Shown here in pieces: positions 33,480-42,262 of a stretch of DNA of 64,000 nucleotides (the stretch's first letter is position 1; every line of letters starts with the position of its first letter). The translations under genes were made by a program, and so were the position numbers. Origin of the DNA: Streptomyces sp. PTY087I2 (GTDB taxonomy: Bacteria; Actinomycetota; Actinomycetes; Streptomycetales; Streptomycetaceae); assembly GCF_001687325.1 (NCBI RefSeq), contig NZ_LZRD01000026.1, positions 1 through 64,000 of the forward strand, given 5' to 3'. Under the pieces are notes generated by a model, which saw only the letters and a list, made by a program, of their open reading frames with translations, did not search any database and was not told the DNA's origin.

Positions 33480-33503
33480 GGGCCGCGGCAACCGCCGCGG
33501 CCC
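33480..33503 (+). terminator. GC-rich hairpin after thrC
   Basis: GGGCCGCGGC and GCCGCGGCCC form a 10-bp perfect stem with an AACC loop 13 bases after the thrC stop. No T-run. It probably ends or attenuates the hom-thrC transcript. Confidence 0.6.
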
Positions 33504-33854
33504 AGGGCCCGCCCACCGCGGCGACGCCCCCGTCAACCGTGACAACCCAGCTCAACCGCCCTCTTTCCGGGGCGGAGAGCGCATAGGAGGCGGGCGACAC
33601 GCATCGTGCGCCTCCTGTGCGCCCTATGTCGCGACAGAACCTTCCTTCGATAAGCTGTACCCCATCCGCCCGACACCCGCCCGACGGTCCGCTGCGGTAC
33701 GGCAGCCGTCGTGGGCGAACGCGGGACGGGCCACCGGATCCCCTGTACGCCCCGGTGCGCACTGTGTCCCGCCCCCGCCCCCGCCCCCGCAGACCCCGCC
33801 GCCGCAGATCCACCGCACTGCATCCCCGCCGCCTTACAAGGAGTGGTCCGACCG
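33504..33854 (+). other. Non-coding thrC-thrB spacer
   Basis: About 350 bases with no credible gene. It contains an inverted repeat AGGAGGCG (33585-33592) / CGCCTCCT (33609-33616) and a relatively AT-rich stretch TTCCTTCGATAAGCTG near 33640-33660 that could be the thrB promoter. Its 3' end provides AAGGAG for thrB. Confidence 0.4.
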
Positions 33855-34772
33855 ATGGCCGGTCCCGCGTTCCGAGCCGCCGCCGTCCGGGTGCGCGTCC
33901 CCGCCACCAGCGCCAACCTGGGGCCGGGTTTCGACGCCCTCGGCCTCTCGCTGGGGCTGTACGACGACGTCGTCGTCCGGGTCGCCGACTCCGGGCTGCA
34001 CATCGACATCGCGGGTGAGGGCAGCGAGACCCTGCCCCGCGACGAGAGCCACCTGCTCGTGCGCTCCCTGCGCACCGCGTTCGACCTGCTCGGCGGCCAG
34101 CCCCGCGGGCTGGAGATCGTCTGCGCCAACCGCATCCCGCACGGCCGCGGCCTCGGCTCCTCCTCCGCCGCCATCTGCGCCGGAATCGTCGCCGCCCGCG
34201 CCGTGACGACCGGCGGCGACGCCCGCCTCGACGACGCGGCCCTGCTGGAGCTGGCGACCGAGATCGAGGGGCACCCCGACAACGTCGCGGCCTGTCTGCT
34301 CGGCGGATTCACCCTCGCCTGGATGGACGGCGGCTCGGCCCGGGCGATCCGGATGGACCCCGCCGAATCCGTCGTGCCCGTCGTCTTCGTGCCCGGACGC
34401 CCCGTGCTCACCGAGACGGCGCGCGGCCTGCTCCCGCGCACCGTCCCGCACGTCGACGCGGCCCTGAACGCCGGCCGGGCGGCCCTCCTCGTCGAGGCCC
34501 TGACCCGCCGCCCCGAGCTGCTGCTCGCCGCCACCGAGGACCGGATCCACCAGGAGTACCGGGGCCCGGCCATGCCGGAGAGCGTGGAGCTGGTGCACCG
34601 CCTGCGCGCCGACGGCGTGCCCGCGGTTATCTCCGGCGCCGGACCCACGGTCCTGGCGCTGACGGAGGAGGGTTCGGCCGACAAGGTCGCCCGACTGGCG
34701 GGGGAGGGCTGGGCGGCGAATCGGCTGGCCCTCGACGCGACGGGCGCGAGTGTGCTGCCGCTGGCCGCGTAA
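33855..34772 (+). CDS. thrB: Homoserine kinase
   Basis: 305 residues of the GHMP kinase superfamily: SANLGPGFDALGLSL at the N-terminus, the phosphate-binding loop PHGRGLGSSSAAICAG near residue 95, and the C-terminal VISGAGPTVLAL. It phosphorylates homoserine with ATP to feed ThrC. The start is the ATG at 33855, 11 bases after AAGGAG. It is separated from thrC by ~390 bases with a hairpin, so it may have its own promoter, unlike the compact hom-thrC pair. Confidence 0.96.
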   Translation: MAGPAFRAAAVRVRVPATSANLGPGFDALGLSLGLYDDVVVRVADSGLHIDIAGEGSETLPRDESHLLVRSLRTAFDLLGGQPRGLEIVCANRIPHGRGLGSSSAAICAGIVAARAVTTGGDARLDDAALLELATEIEGHPDNVAACLLGGFTLAWMDGGSARAIRMDPAESVVPVVFVPGRPVLTETARGLLPRTVPHVDAALNAGRAALLVEALTRRPELLLAATEDRIHQEYRGPAMPESVELVHRLRADGVPAVISGAGPTVLALTEEGSADKVARLAGEGWAANRLALDATGASVLPLAA

Positions 34773-35161
34773 CCGCATGTGATTACCGGTGAGCGAGAGG
34801 GGGAATGTTTGTTGGAGCCGGTAGTGTTAACCTCAAGTCTGCAACCGACGTCTTTGAGGCGCGTTGCTTCGTGTCCCCCTCCGGGACCACCATTCTTCCG
34901 GGAGCCTCCCCAACTGCCTGAGCAGCCTGCCTGAGCAGTTTCGAGCACGCTCCGGAACCGGCACGACACCCCTCGCTCGTCCAGGAGTGGGCCGAGCAGG
35001 GGGATCTCGCGCCGGACCCCGCACGTTCATCTCTCCGCCGTACCCGGCGGACCACCGCCCCGGCAAGGTCCGCGATCCAGCAAGATCAACAGACCGCAGT
35101 CGGACAGCACAACCGGTCGCCGAGCCAGAAGGCCGACGTCCGCTCCAGGGAAGGACCCTTC
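34773..35161 (+). other. Long rho leader region
   Basis: 389 bases precede rho. Near 34801-34835 the sequence is AT-richer (GAATGTTTGTTGGAG, AGTGTTAACC), the likely promoter zone. Further down is a tandem 11-bp repeat TGCCTGAGCAG at 34915-34925 and 34928-34938. The rest is C-rich and short of stable hairpins, which would suit rho-utilisation sites and autogenous control of rho. That last point is inference. GGGAAGGA precedes the GTG start. Confidence 0.45.
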
Positions 35162-37186
35162 GTGAGCGACACCACCGATCTGATGGGCGTGACTGCCGAC
35201 AAGAACGTCGACAGCGCCGCGCCCGCCGAAGGTGCTGCCACTGGCACCACCGCACGGCGCCGCCGCTCCGGCACCGGCCTCGAGGGCATGGTCCTGGCCG
35301 AGCTCCAGCAGGTCGCGTCCGGCCTCGGCATCAGGGGCACCGCGCGGATGCGCAAGAGCCAGCTGATCGAGGTCATCAAGGAGGCGCAGGCGGGTGGCGG
35401 ATCCGCCGCCCCCAAGACCTCCTCCAAGGCCGCAGAGGCCCCCGCCGAGGCGGAGAGCAAGCCCAAGCGCCGCGCGACCTCGAAGGCGCGCACCGGGGAC
35501 GAGGACGCCGCTGCCGCCGCCGAGAAGAGCACGGCCGCCCAGCAGCAGATCGACATCCCCGGTCAGCCGGCCAGCGACGACCAGCCCGCGGGCGAGCGCC
35601 GTCGCCGCCGTGCCACCGCGCAGGCGGGCAGCCCCGACCCCAAGACCGAGGCGAAGACCGAGGTCAAGGCCAAGGCGGAGCCCGAGACCCAGCAGAAGAC
35701 CGAGGAGCGGGCCGAGCCCAAGGGCGACGCCCGGGCCGAGAACGCCGCCGACACGGCCGAGGGCCGTCGCGGCGACCGCCAGGGCCAGGGCCGCGGTGAC
35801 CGCGAGGGCCGCCGCGAGCGCCAGCGCGACCGCCGCGGCAAGGGCGACGACCAGGGCCAGCAGGGCGGCGGCGGGCAGCGTCCGCAGCGCCAGGGCCAGG
35901 GCCAGCAGAACCGTGACAACGGTCCGCAGGACGACTTCGACGACGAGGCGGGCGGCCGCCGCGGCCGTCGCGGCCGCTACCGCGACCGCCGTGGCCGTCG
36001 TGGCCGCGACGACTTCGCCGGCGATGTGCAGGTGGCCGAGGACGACGTCCTGATCCCCGTCGCGGGCATCCTGGACATCCTCGACAACTACGCGTTCATC
36101 CGGACCTCCGGCTACCTGCCCGGCCCGAACGACGTGTACGTCTCGCTCGCCCAGGTCCGCAAGAACGGCCTGCGCAAGGGCGACCACGTCACCGGTGCGG
36201 TGCGCCAGCCCAAGGACGGCGAGCGGCGCGAGAAGTTCAACGCGCTGGTCCGCCTCGACTCGGTCAACGGCATGGCGCCCGAGTCCGGCCGCGGCCGCCC
36301 CGAGTTCCAGAAGCTGACCCCGCTCTACCCGCAGGACCGGCTCCGCCTGGAGACCGACTCCAACATCCTGACGACGCGGATCATCGACCTGGTGGCCCCG
36401 ATCGGCAAGGGCCAGCGCGGGCTCATCGTGGCCCCGCCGAAGACCGGCAAGACGATGATCCTCCAGTCGATCGCCAACGCGATCACGGTCAACAGCCCCG
36501 AGTGCCACCTGATGGTCGTCCTGGTCGACGAGCGTCCGGAAGAGGTCACCGACATGCAGCGGTCGGTGAAGGGCGAGGTCATCTCCTCGACCTTCGACCG
36601 TCCCGCCGAGGACCACACCACCGTCGCCGAGCTGGCCATCGAGCGCGCCAAGCGCCTCGTCGAGCTGGGTCACGACGTGGTCGTCCTGCTCGACTCGATC
36701 ACCCGCCTGGGCCGCGCGTACAACCTCGCGGCGCCGGCCTCCGGCCGCATCCTGTCCGGTGGTGTCGACTCGACCGCGCTCTACCCCCCGAAGCGCTTCT
36801 TCGGCGCCGCGCGCAACATCGAGGACGGCGGCTCGCTGACCATCCTGGCCACCGCGCTCGTCGAGACCGGCTCGCGCATGGACGAGGTGATCTTCGAGGA
36901 GTTCAAGGGCACCGGCAACATGGAGCTCAAGCTCGACCGGAAGCTCTCGGACAAGCGCATCTTCCCGGCGGTGGACGTCGACGCGTCCTCCACCCGTAAG
37001 GAAGAGATCCTGCTCGGCACCGACGAGCTGGCCGTCGTCTGGAAGCTGCGCCGGGTGCTGCACGCGCTCGACCAGCAGCAGGCGATCGAACTCCTCCTGG
37101 ACCGGATGAAGAAGACCCAGTCCAACGCGGAGTTCCTGCTCCAGATCCAGAAGACGACGCCGGGCAGCGGAAACGGCAACGACTGA
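35162..37186 (+). CDS. rho: Transcription termination factor Rho (long actinobacterial form)
   Basis: 674 residues. An N-terminal Rho_N domain (GLEGMVLAELQQVASGLGI) is followed by a ~200-residue insertion rich in Arg, Gly, Gln, Asp and Glu (repeats such as GDRQGQGRGDREGRRERQ). Then come the cold-shock RNA-binding domain (DVLIPVAGILDILDNYAFIRTSGYLPG is split over residues ~298-325) and the RecA-type motor: P-loop APPKTGKTM, Walker B VVLLDSITRLGR and Q-loop GGVDSTALYPPKRFFGAARNIE. Rho is a hexameric RNA translocase that ends transcription. The insertion is characteristic of high-GC Gram-positive Rho and is thought to add RNA affinity. The P-loop reads PKTGKT rather than the E. coli PKAGKT. Confidence 0.97.
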   Translation: MSDTTDLMGVTADKNVDSAAPAEGAATGTTARRRRSGTGLEGMVLAELQQVASGLGIRGTARMRKSQLIEVIKEAQAGGGSAAPKTSSKAAEAPAEAESKPKRRATSKARTGDEDAAAAAEKSTAAQQQIDIPGQPASDDQPAGERRRRRATAQAGSPDPKTEAKTEVKAKAEPETQQKTEERAEPKGDARAENAADTAEGRRGDRQGQGRGDREGRRERQRDRRGKGDDQGQQGGGGQRPQRQGQGQQNRDNGPQDDFDDEAGGRRGRRGRYRDRRGRRGRDDFAGDVQVAEDDVLIPVAGILDILDNYAFIRTSGYLPGPNDVYVSLAQVRKNGLRKGDHVTGAVRQPKDGERREKFNALVRLDSVNGMAPESGRGRPEFQKLTPLYPQDRLRLETDSNILTTRIIDLVAPIGKGQRGLIVAPPKTGKTMILQSIANAITVNSPECHLMVVLVDERPEEVTDMQRSVKGEVISSTFDRPAEDHTTVAELAIERAKRLVELGHDVVVLLDSITRLGRAYNLAAPASGRILSGGVDSTALYPPKRFFGAARNIEDGGSLTILATALVETGSRMDEVIFEEFKGTGNMELKLDRKLSDKRIFPAVDVDASSTRKEEILLGTDELAVVWKLRRVLHALDQQQAIELLLDRMKKTQSNAEFLLQIQKTTPGSGNGND

Positions 37187-37203
37187 CGGGTCGAACGCGT
37201 CAA

Positions 37204-37245
37204 GGGCTCCGCCCCCTCACCTCGGTGAGGGGGCGGAGCCCTTTT
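37204..37245 (+). terminator. Rho-independent terminator after rho
   Basis: GGGCTCCGCCCCCTCAC and GTGAGGGGGCGGAGCCC form a 17-bp perfect stem with a CTCG loop, followed by TTTT. Ends 59 bases after the rho stop. Confidence 0.93.
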
Positions 37246-37477
37246 CCGTCCCCACGGTTCCCTTTTCCTCTCCTTTTCTTTCTCCGCACATTCCCCTTCC
37301 GTTGTTACTGACGTAATGTTCGGGGCAGTTGAGGTGGGGGGCCATCGAGGCGGAACGGCAGAGGCGTGAGCCCTGCGGCGATCCGCCCTGCGCAGCGGAC
37401 AGTTCACGCACCTCCGCCGTTTCCCGACCGGCGGGGCCTTCTTCCGTGCCGCCGGTTCCTATCCGAAGGATCACCGC

Positions 37478-39253
37478 GTGCACATACGCACCACGGGGGG
37501 CCGGCACGCGCGCCGGCTCAGACTCGCTGTTCCGGCGGCGGCCGTCACCGTTCTCGCCCTCGTCGGCACCGGGCTGACGATGTCCACGTCCCAGGCCGGG
37601 GAGCCGGCGCCCTCGTTGCCGACGGCTGCCCCCGAACGGCCCGCCGCCCCGGCCGAGTCGGAGCTGCGCGAGCGGGTGGCCGGCGCGGCCGGGTCGGACC
37701 GCGAGGCGCTTCCCCCGGCCAAGTTCGCCGGGGACGGACCGGGCACCGCCGCCCCGATGGTCATCGGCGGAACGCAGACCTCCATCTCCAGCGCCCCGTG
37801 GATGGCGCAGCTCTGGTACTACGACGACCGGGGCACCCCCGCCGACGAGAGCGACGACACCGGCTTCTTCTGCGGCGGCGTCGTCATCGCGCCCACGAAG
37901 ATCGCCACGGCCGCGCACTGTGTCAAGGGGTACGACTGGAACGCCAACGGCGCGGTCGTCACCGGCAGCACCTCCACCGAGCCCAACAGCAGCGGCACCG
38001 TCTCCTGGCCCTACCGCCAGTGGAACAGCCCGGTCTACAAGGACGTCCAGGGAGCGGCCGACAACGACGTCGCCGTCCTCACCCTCTTCGAGCCGGTCAC
38101 GGCCAAGTCCCTTCCGGTGGCGGCCAACACGGACACCGGCCTCTACGCCGCGGGCACCCAGGCCAAGGTCTACGGCTGGGGCCGCACCAGCTCCACCAGC
38201 GACGACATCTCCACCACCCTGCGCTCGGCGACCCTCCCGATGGTCTCGGACGCGGCGTGCCGCAGCTCGTACGGCAGTTCCTTCGTCGCGGGCCACATGG
38301 TCTGCGCGGGCAAGACCGGCGCGAGCGACGCGGAGACCGTCGGGGCGTGCAACGGTGACTCCGGCGGCCCGCTGGTCATCGGCGGCAAGCTCGCCGGCAT
38401 CGTCTCCTGGGGCATCCAGGACTGCGTCGGCCAGGGCGCGTACAGCGTCTTCGCCAAGGTGACGACCTATGTGCCCGCCATCAACGCGCGCGCCTACGAC
38501 ACCAACATGACCTGGGACCACCGCGCGGACCTGATGGCCCGCAACAAGTCCAACAAGACGATGTACCAGTTCACGTCGACCGGTACCGGCATGACGAAGG
38601 CCACGTACAGCAGCGGCTGGGGCGACATCAACGTCCTGCTCCAGACCGACCTGAACCGGGACGACAACCAGGACCTGCTGGTGCGCGGCAAGGACGGCAA
38701 CCTGTACTGGCAGTGGTACAGCATCGCGGCCGACGCGTGGCAGACCAAGCGCCTGGCCACCGGCTGGGGCACCCGCACGCAGATCCTCGCCCCCGGCGAC
38801 CTGACGGGCGACGGCCACCCGGACGTCCTGTCGACCGACTCCTCCGGCGGCTTCTGGCTCTACCCGGGCAAGGGCAACGGCACCTTCGCCGCCCGGATCA
38901 AGATCGGCGGCGGTGGCCTCAACTTCACCATGGTCCGCGGCAGCGGCGACTTCACCAACGACGGCAAGCCCGACATCATCGCCCGCGGCAGCGGCGGCAA
39001 GCTGTACCTCTTCAAGGGCACCGGCAAGGCGAGCGCCCCGTTCGCGCCCAAGGTCCTCGTCCGGACCTGGGACGTTGCCACGGCCCTGGTCACCACCGGT
39101 GACTTCACCGGCGACGGCCACGCGGACATCATCGTCCGGGTGAAGACCGGGGAGCTGTACCTCTACCCGGGCACCGGCAAGTCCGACAGCGGCATCTTCG
39201 GCGCCCGCAAGCTGCTGGGCAGCGGCGCCAACAACTACGACCTCTTCGGCTGA
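37478..39253 (+). CDS. Secreted trypsin-like serine protease with FG-GAP/VCBS repeats
   Basis: 591 residues. A signal peptide (RTTGGRHARRLRLAVPAAAVTVLALVG is split over residues 4-30) is followed by a pro-region to ~85. A chymotrypsin-fold S1 domain begins at PMVIGGTQ, with the triad His in TAAHC, Asp in DNDVAVL and Ser in NGDSGGPLVIGG. The zymogen cleavage site before VIGG is preceded by APM. The remaining ~240 residues are three to four FG-GAP-type units with calcium-binding DxNxDxxxD signatures (DLNRDDNQDLLVRG, DLTGDGHPDVLSTD, DFTNDGKPDIIARG, DFTGDGHADIIVRV), which fold as beta-propeller blades and bind ligands. Exported by Sec or Tat. The GTG start follows AAGGA. Confidence 0.93.
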   Translation: MHIRTTGGRHARRLRLAVPAAAVTVLALVGTGLTMSTSQAGEPAPSLPTAAPERPAAPAESELRERVAGAAGSDREALPPAKFAGDGPGTAAPMVIGGTQTSISSAPWMAQLWYYDDRGTPADESDDTGFFCGGVVIAPTKIATAAHCVKGYDWNANGAVVTGSTSTEPNSSGTVSWPYRQWNSPVYKDVQGAADNDVAVLTLFEPVTAKSLPVAANTDTGLYAAGTQAKVYGWGRTSSTSDDISTTLRSATLPMVSDAACRSSYGSSFVAGHMVCAGKTGASDAETVGACNGDSGGPLVIGGKLAGIVSWGIQDCVGQGAYSVFAKVTTYVPAINARAYDTNMTWDHRADLMARNKSNKTMYQFTSTGTGMTKATYSSGWGDINVLLQTDLNRDDNQDLLVRGKDGNLYWQWYSIAADAWQTKRLATGWGTRTQILAPGDLTGDGHPDVLSTDSSGGFWLYPGKGNGTFAARIKIGGGGLNFTMVRGSGDFTNDGKPDIIARGSGGKLYLFKGTGKASAPFAPKVLVRTWDVATALVTTGDFTGDGHADIIVRVKTGELYLYPGTGKSDSGIFGARKLLGSGANNYDLFG

Positions 39254-39362
39254 CCCGAGACCTTGACCACATCCCGTACGGCTCACCGGCACTCCGCACG
39301 ATCGCTGTACGGGGCACGAAACCCCAGGTGAACGCCGCCTCACGGCTCGTACGCCCGTACAT

Positions 39363-39396
39363 CCTGTGGCCCCCGTCCCCCGACGGGGGCCACAGG
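39363..39396 (+). terminator. Terminator hairpin after protease gene
   Basis: CCTGTGGCCCCCGT and ACGGGGGCCACAGG form a 14-bp perfect stem with a C-rich 6-base loop about 110 bases after the protease stop. No T-run follows. Confidence 0.7.
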
Positions 39397-39514
39397 CGTC
39401 TGTGCAACCCTTCTTGGTGCTTCGGCCGTCCTACGGCATGTGGACAGGCCGACCGCGCGTGGCACACCACCACGGCAGGGGGCACGCGGACAACAGGAGT
39501 GACGAGGGAGACGC

Positions 39515-40618
39515 GTGAGCGAGCAGAGCAGGAGCACGGGCCGGATACGCGGCACCGGCAGCCGACGGAGGAAACCGTCCGGCAGGCATCGCGCCAAGGT
39601 CGTCGCGGCCTGGACGGTGGCGGGGGTCGTGGTCGTCGGCGGGGCCGGGCTCGGCTATGCGTACCTGGCGCTCGACGGCAACCTCTCCAGCGTCGACATC
39701 GACGCCAAGCTCGGCGCCGACCGTCCCGACGACGTGGACGACGGCTCGCAGGACATCCTGGTGCTGGGCTCCGACTCGCGCTCCGGCGACAACGGGGAGT
39801 ACGGCCAGGACGAGGGCGGGGCCCGCTCCGACACGGCGATGGTCGTCCACGTCGACAAGGGCCACAAGTCCGCGAGCGTCGTCTCGATACCGCGCGACAC
39901 CCTGATCGAGCGCCCCGCCTGCGAGAGCGACACCACCGGAGACCCGGTCCCCGCCGCGCACCGGGCCATGTTCAACACCGCCTACGAGGTCGGCGGGCCC
40001 GCCTGCGCGGTCAAGACCGTCGAATCGATGTCCGGCATCCGCATGGACCACTACCTGGAAGTCGACTTCACCGGCTTCAAGAAGCTCATCGACGAGCTCG
40101 GCGGCGTCGAGATCACCACGAAGACCGCGATCGACGACTCCAAGAGCCACCTCAGCCTGGAGCCCGGCACCCACACCCTGAACGGCGAGCAGTCCCTCGG
40201 CCTCGTCCGTACCCGCAAGTCCGTCGGCGACGGCAGCGACCTGGGACGCATCCAGCTCCAGCAGGCGTTCATCAAGGCGCTCATGCAGCAGACGAAGAGC
40301 GTCGGGGTGTTCTCCAGCCCCAAGAAGCTCTACGGTCTCGCGGACGCCGCCACCAAGGCGATCACCACCGACTCCGGACTCGGCTCCGTCACCAAGCTCA
40401 CCGGCTTCGCCAACGGCCTCAAGGGGCTCGGCGCCGACAACGTGCACATGGTGACCCTGCCCGTGGAGTACGACCCGGCCGACCCGAACCGCGTCCTCCC
40501 GCAGGAGAAGGCCGGCCGGCAGGTCTGGGCCGCCCTCAAGAACGACCGGCCGATCCCCGCCTCCGCCACCGAGAAGTCGGCCGGGGACAAGGGCGACGCC
40601 GCGAAGGTCGTCGAGTAG
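39515..40618 (+). CDS. LytR-CpsA-Psr family cell-wall glycopolymer ligase
   Basis: 367 residues from GTG. A basic cytoplasmic stretch (GTGSRRRKPSGRHRAK) and one membrane helix (residues ~30-52) are followed by an extracytoplasmic LCP domain: ILVLGSDSRSGDNG, RSDTAMVVHVDKGHKSASVVSIPRD, VDFTGFKKLIDELGGVEI and GEQSLGLVRTRKS. The paired Arg and Asp residues that bind the polyprenyl pyrophosphate head group are visible. LCP enzymes transfer glycopolymers such as teichoic acids from lipid carriers to peptidoglycan. Monocistronic; the next gene, rpmE, has its own leader. Confidence 0.94.
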   Translation: MSEQSRSTGRIRGTGSRRRKPSGRHRAKVVAAWTVAGVVVVGGAGLGYAYLALDGNLSSVDIDAKLGADRPDDVDDGSQDILVLGSDSRSGDNGEYGQDEGGARSDTAMVVHVDKGHKSASVVSIPRDTLIERPACESDTTGDPVPAAHRAMFNTAYEVGGPACAVKTVESMSGIRMDHYLEVDFTGFKKLIDELGGVEITTKTAIDDSKSHLSLEPGTHTLNGEQSLGLVRTRKSVGDGSDLGRIQLQQAFIKALMQQTKSVGVFSSPKKLYGLADAATKAITTDSGLGSVTKLTGFANGLKGLGADNVHMVTLPVEYDPADPNRVLPQEKAGRQVWAALKNDRPIPASATEKSAGDKGDAAKVVE

Positions 40619-40765
40619 CCGCTCACAGGCCCCGGGGAATACCTGCGGCCCGCCCCCGGTTTTGGGAGATACGGCCGGTCCTGGCAGACTGGTACGTCGG
40701 CCCCGGTTCACGGCCCCGCAAATCCGCGCGGACGACCCGGAGCCCTCCCGAAACTAGGAGACACC

Positions 40766-40990
40766 TTGAAGCGCGACATCCACCCCGAGTACGTCGAGAC
40801 GCAGGTCAGCTGCACCTGCGGTGCGTCGTTCACCACCCGGAGCACCATCGACAACGGCACCATCCGTGCCGACGTCTGCTCCGAGTGCCACCCGTTCTAC
40901 ACGGGCAAGCAGAAGATCCTCGACACCGGCGGCCGCGTGGCCCGCTTCGAGGCCCGCTTCGGCAAGGCTGCCGGCTCCGCCAGCAAGTAG
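40766..40990 (+). CDS. rpmE: 50S ribosomal protein L31 (zinc-binding form)
   Basis: 74 residues from a TTG start preceded by AGGAG. It begins KRDIHPEYVETQVSCTCG and carries the four cysteines of the zinc form (CTCG and CSEC). A zinc-free paralogue is expected elsewhere and repressed by Zur when zinc is plentiful. It is followed by a strong terminator. Confidence 0.97.
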   Translation: MKRDIHPEYVETQVSCTCGASFTTRSTIDNGTIRADVCSECHPFYTGKQKILDTGGRVARFEARFGKAAGSASK

Positions 40991-41000
40991 CGAGCCACTG

Positions 41001-41050
41001 CGCCGGTTCCTGGCGCCCTCTCCCCGGGGGCGTCGGAACCGGCGTTTTTT
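41001..41050 (+). terminator. Rho-independent terminator after rpmE
   Basis: CGCCGGTTCC (41001-41010) pairs with GGAACCGGCG (41035-41044), and an inner CCC/GGG helix extends the stem. Six T residues follow directly. Confidence 0.92.
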
Positions 41051-41145
41051 CCGGTCGGGTGTCCGGGGGAGACCCGCCGGACACCCCACCGGGCCGTACG
41101 CCCTCCAGCAGGCCCGCAGATTTCAGACCAACCAGGAGCCCCCGC

Positions 41146-42222
41146 ATGTTCGAGGCGGTCGAGGAACTGATCGGTGAACACACCGGTCTCGAGAAGAAGC
41201 TCGCCGACCCGTCGGTCCACGCCGACCAGGCCAACGCGCGCAAGCTGAACAAGCGCTACGCGGAGCTGACCCCGATCGTCTCCACGTACCGGGCCTGGAA
41301 GCAGACCGGCGACGACATCGAGACCGCCCGCGAATTCGCCGCGGACGACCCCGACTTCGCCGCCGAGGTCAAGGAGCTGGAGAAGCAGCGCGAGGAGATC
41401 ACGGAGAAGCTCCGCCTCCTCCTCGTCCCGCGCGACCCCAGCGACGACAAGGACGTGCTTCTGGAGATCAAGGCGGGCGCCGGCGGCGACGAGTCCGCCC
41501 TGTTCGCCGGGGACCTGCTGCGCATGTATCTGCGCTACGCCGAGCGCGTCGGCTGGAAGACCGAGATCATCGACTCCACCGAGTCCGAGCTCGGCGGCTA
41601 CAAGGACGTCCAGGTCGCCGTCAAGACCAAGGGCGGCAACGGCGCCACCGAGCCCGGCCAGGGCGTCTGGGCCCGGATGAAGTACGAGGGCGGCGTGCAC
41701 CGCGTGCAGCGCGTGCCCTCCACCGAGTCCCAGGGCCGCATCCACACCTCCGCCGCGGGCGTGCTCGTCACCCCCGAGGCCGAGGAGGTCGACGTCGAGA
41801 TCCACGCCAACGACCTGCGCATCGACGTCTACCGCTCCTCCGGGCCCGGCGGCCAGTCCGTCAACACGACCGACTCCGCCGTCCGCATCACGCACCTGCC
41901 GACCGGAGTCGTCGCCTCCTGCCAGAACGAGAAGAGCCAGCTCCAGAACAAGGAGCAGGCCATGCGCATCCTGCGGTCCCGGCTGCTCGCCGCCGCCCAG
42001 GAGGCCGCCGAGCAGGAAGCCTCCGACGTCCGCCGCAGCCAGGTCCGTACCGTCGACCGCTCCGAGAAGATCCGGACGTACAACTTCCCGGAAAACCGCA
42101 TCTCGGACCACCGCGTCGGCTTCAAGGCGTACAACTTGGACCAGGTGCTCGACGGCGACCTGGACGCGGTGATCCAGGCGTGCGTCGACGCCGACTCCGC
42201 CGCCAAGCTCGCCAACGCGTAA
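41146..42222 (+). CDS. prfA: Peptide chain release factor 1
   Basis: 358 residues from the ATG at 41146 (AGGAG upstream). The codon-recognition tripeptide PxT is Pro191-Ser-Thr193 in RVPSTESQGRIHTSAAG, which identifies RF1 (UAA/UAG). The catalytic GGQ is 235-237 in SSGPGGQSVNTTDSAVRITH, and this glutamine is the target of PrmC encoded next. RF2 would show SPF in place of PxT. Likely co-transcribed with prmC (40-base gap). Confidence 0.97.
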   Translation: MFEAVEELIGEHTGLEKKLADPSVHADQANARKLNKRYAELTPIVSTYRAWKQTGDDIETAREFAADDPDFAAEVKELEKQREEITEKLRLLLVPRDPSDDKDVLLEIKAGAGGDESALFAGDLLRMYLRYAERVGWKTEIIDSTESELGGYKDVQVAVKTKGGNGATEPGQGVWARMKYEGGVHRVQRVPSTESQGRIHTSAAGVLVTPEAEEVDVEIHANDLRIDVYRSSGPGGQSVNTTDSAVRITHLPTGVVASCQNEKSQLQNKEQAMRILRSRLLAAAQEAAEQEASDVRRSQVRTVDRSEKIRTYNFPENRISDHRVGFKAYNLDQVLDGDLDAVIQACVDADSAAKLANA

Positions 42223-42262
42223 GCGACCCGCCCGCCCCGCACCCCCCGTACGGAGAACCGCG

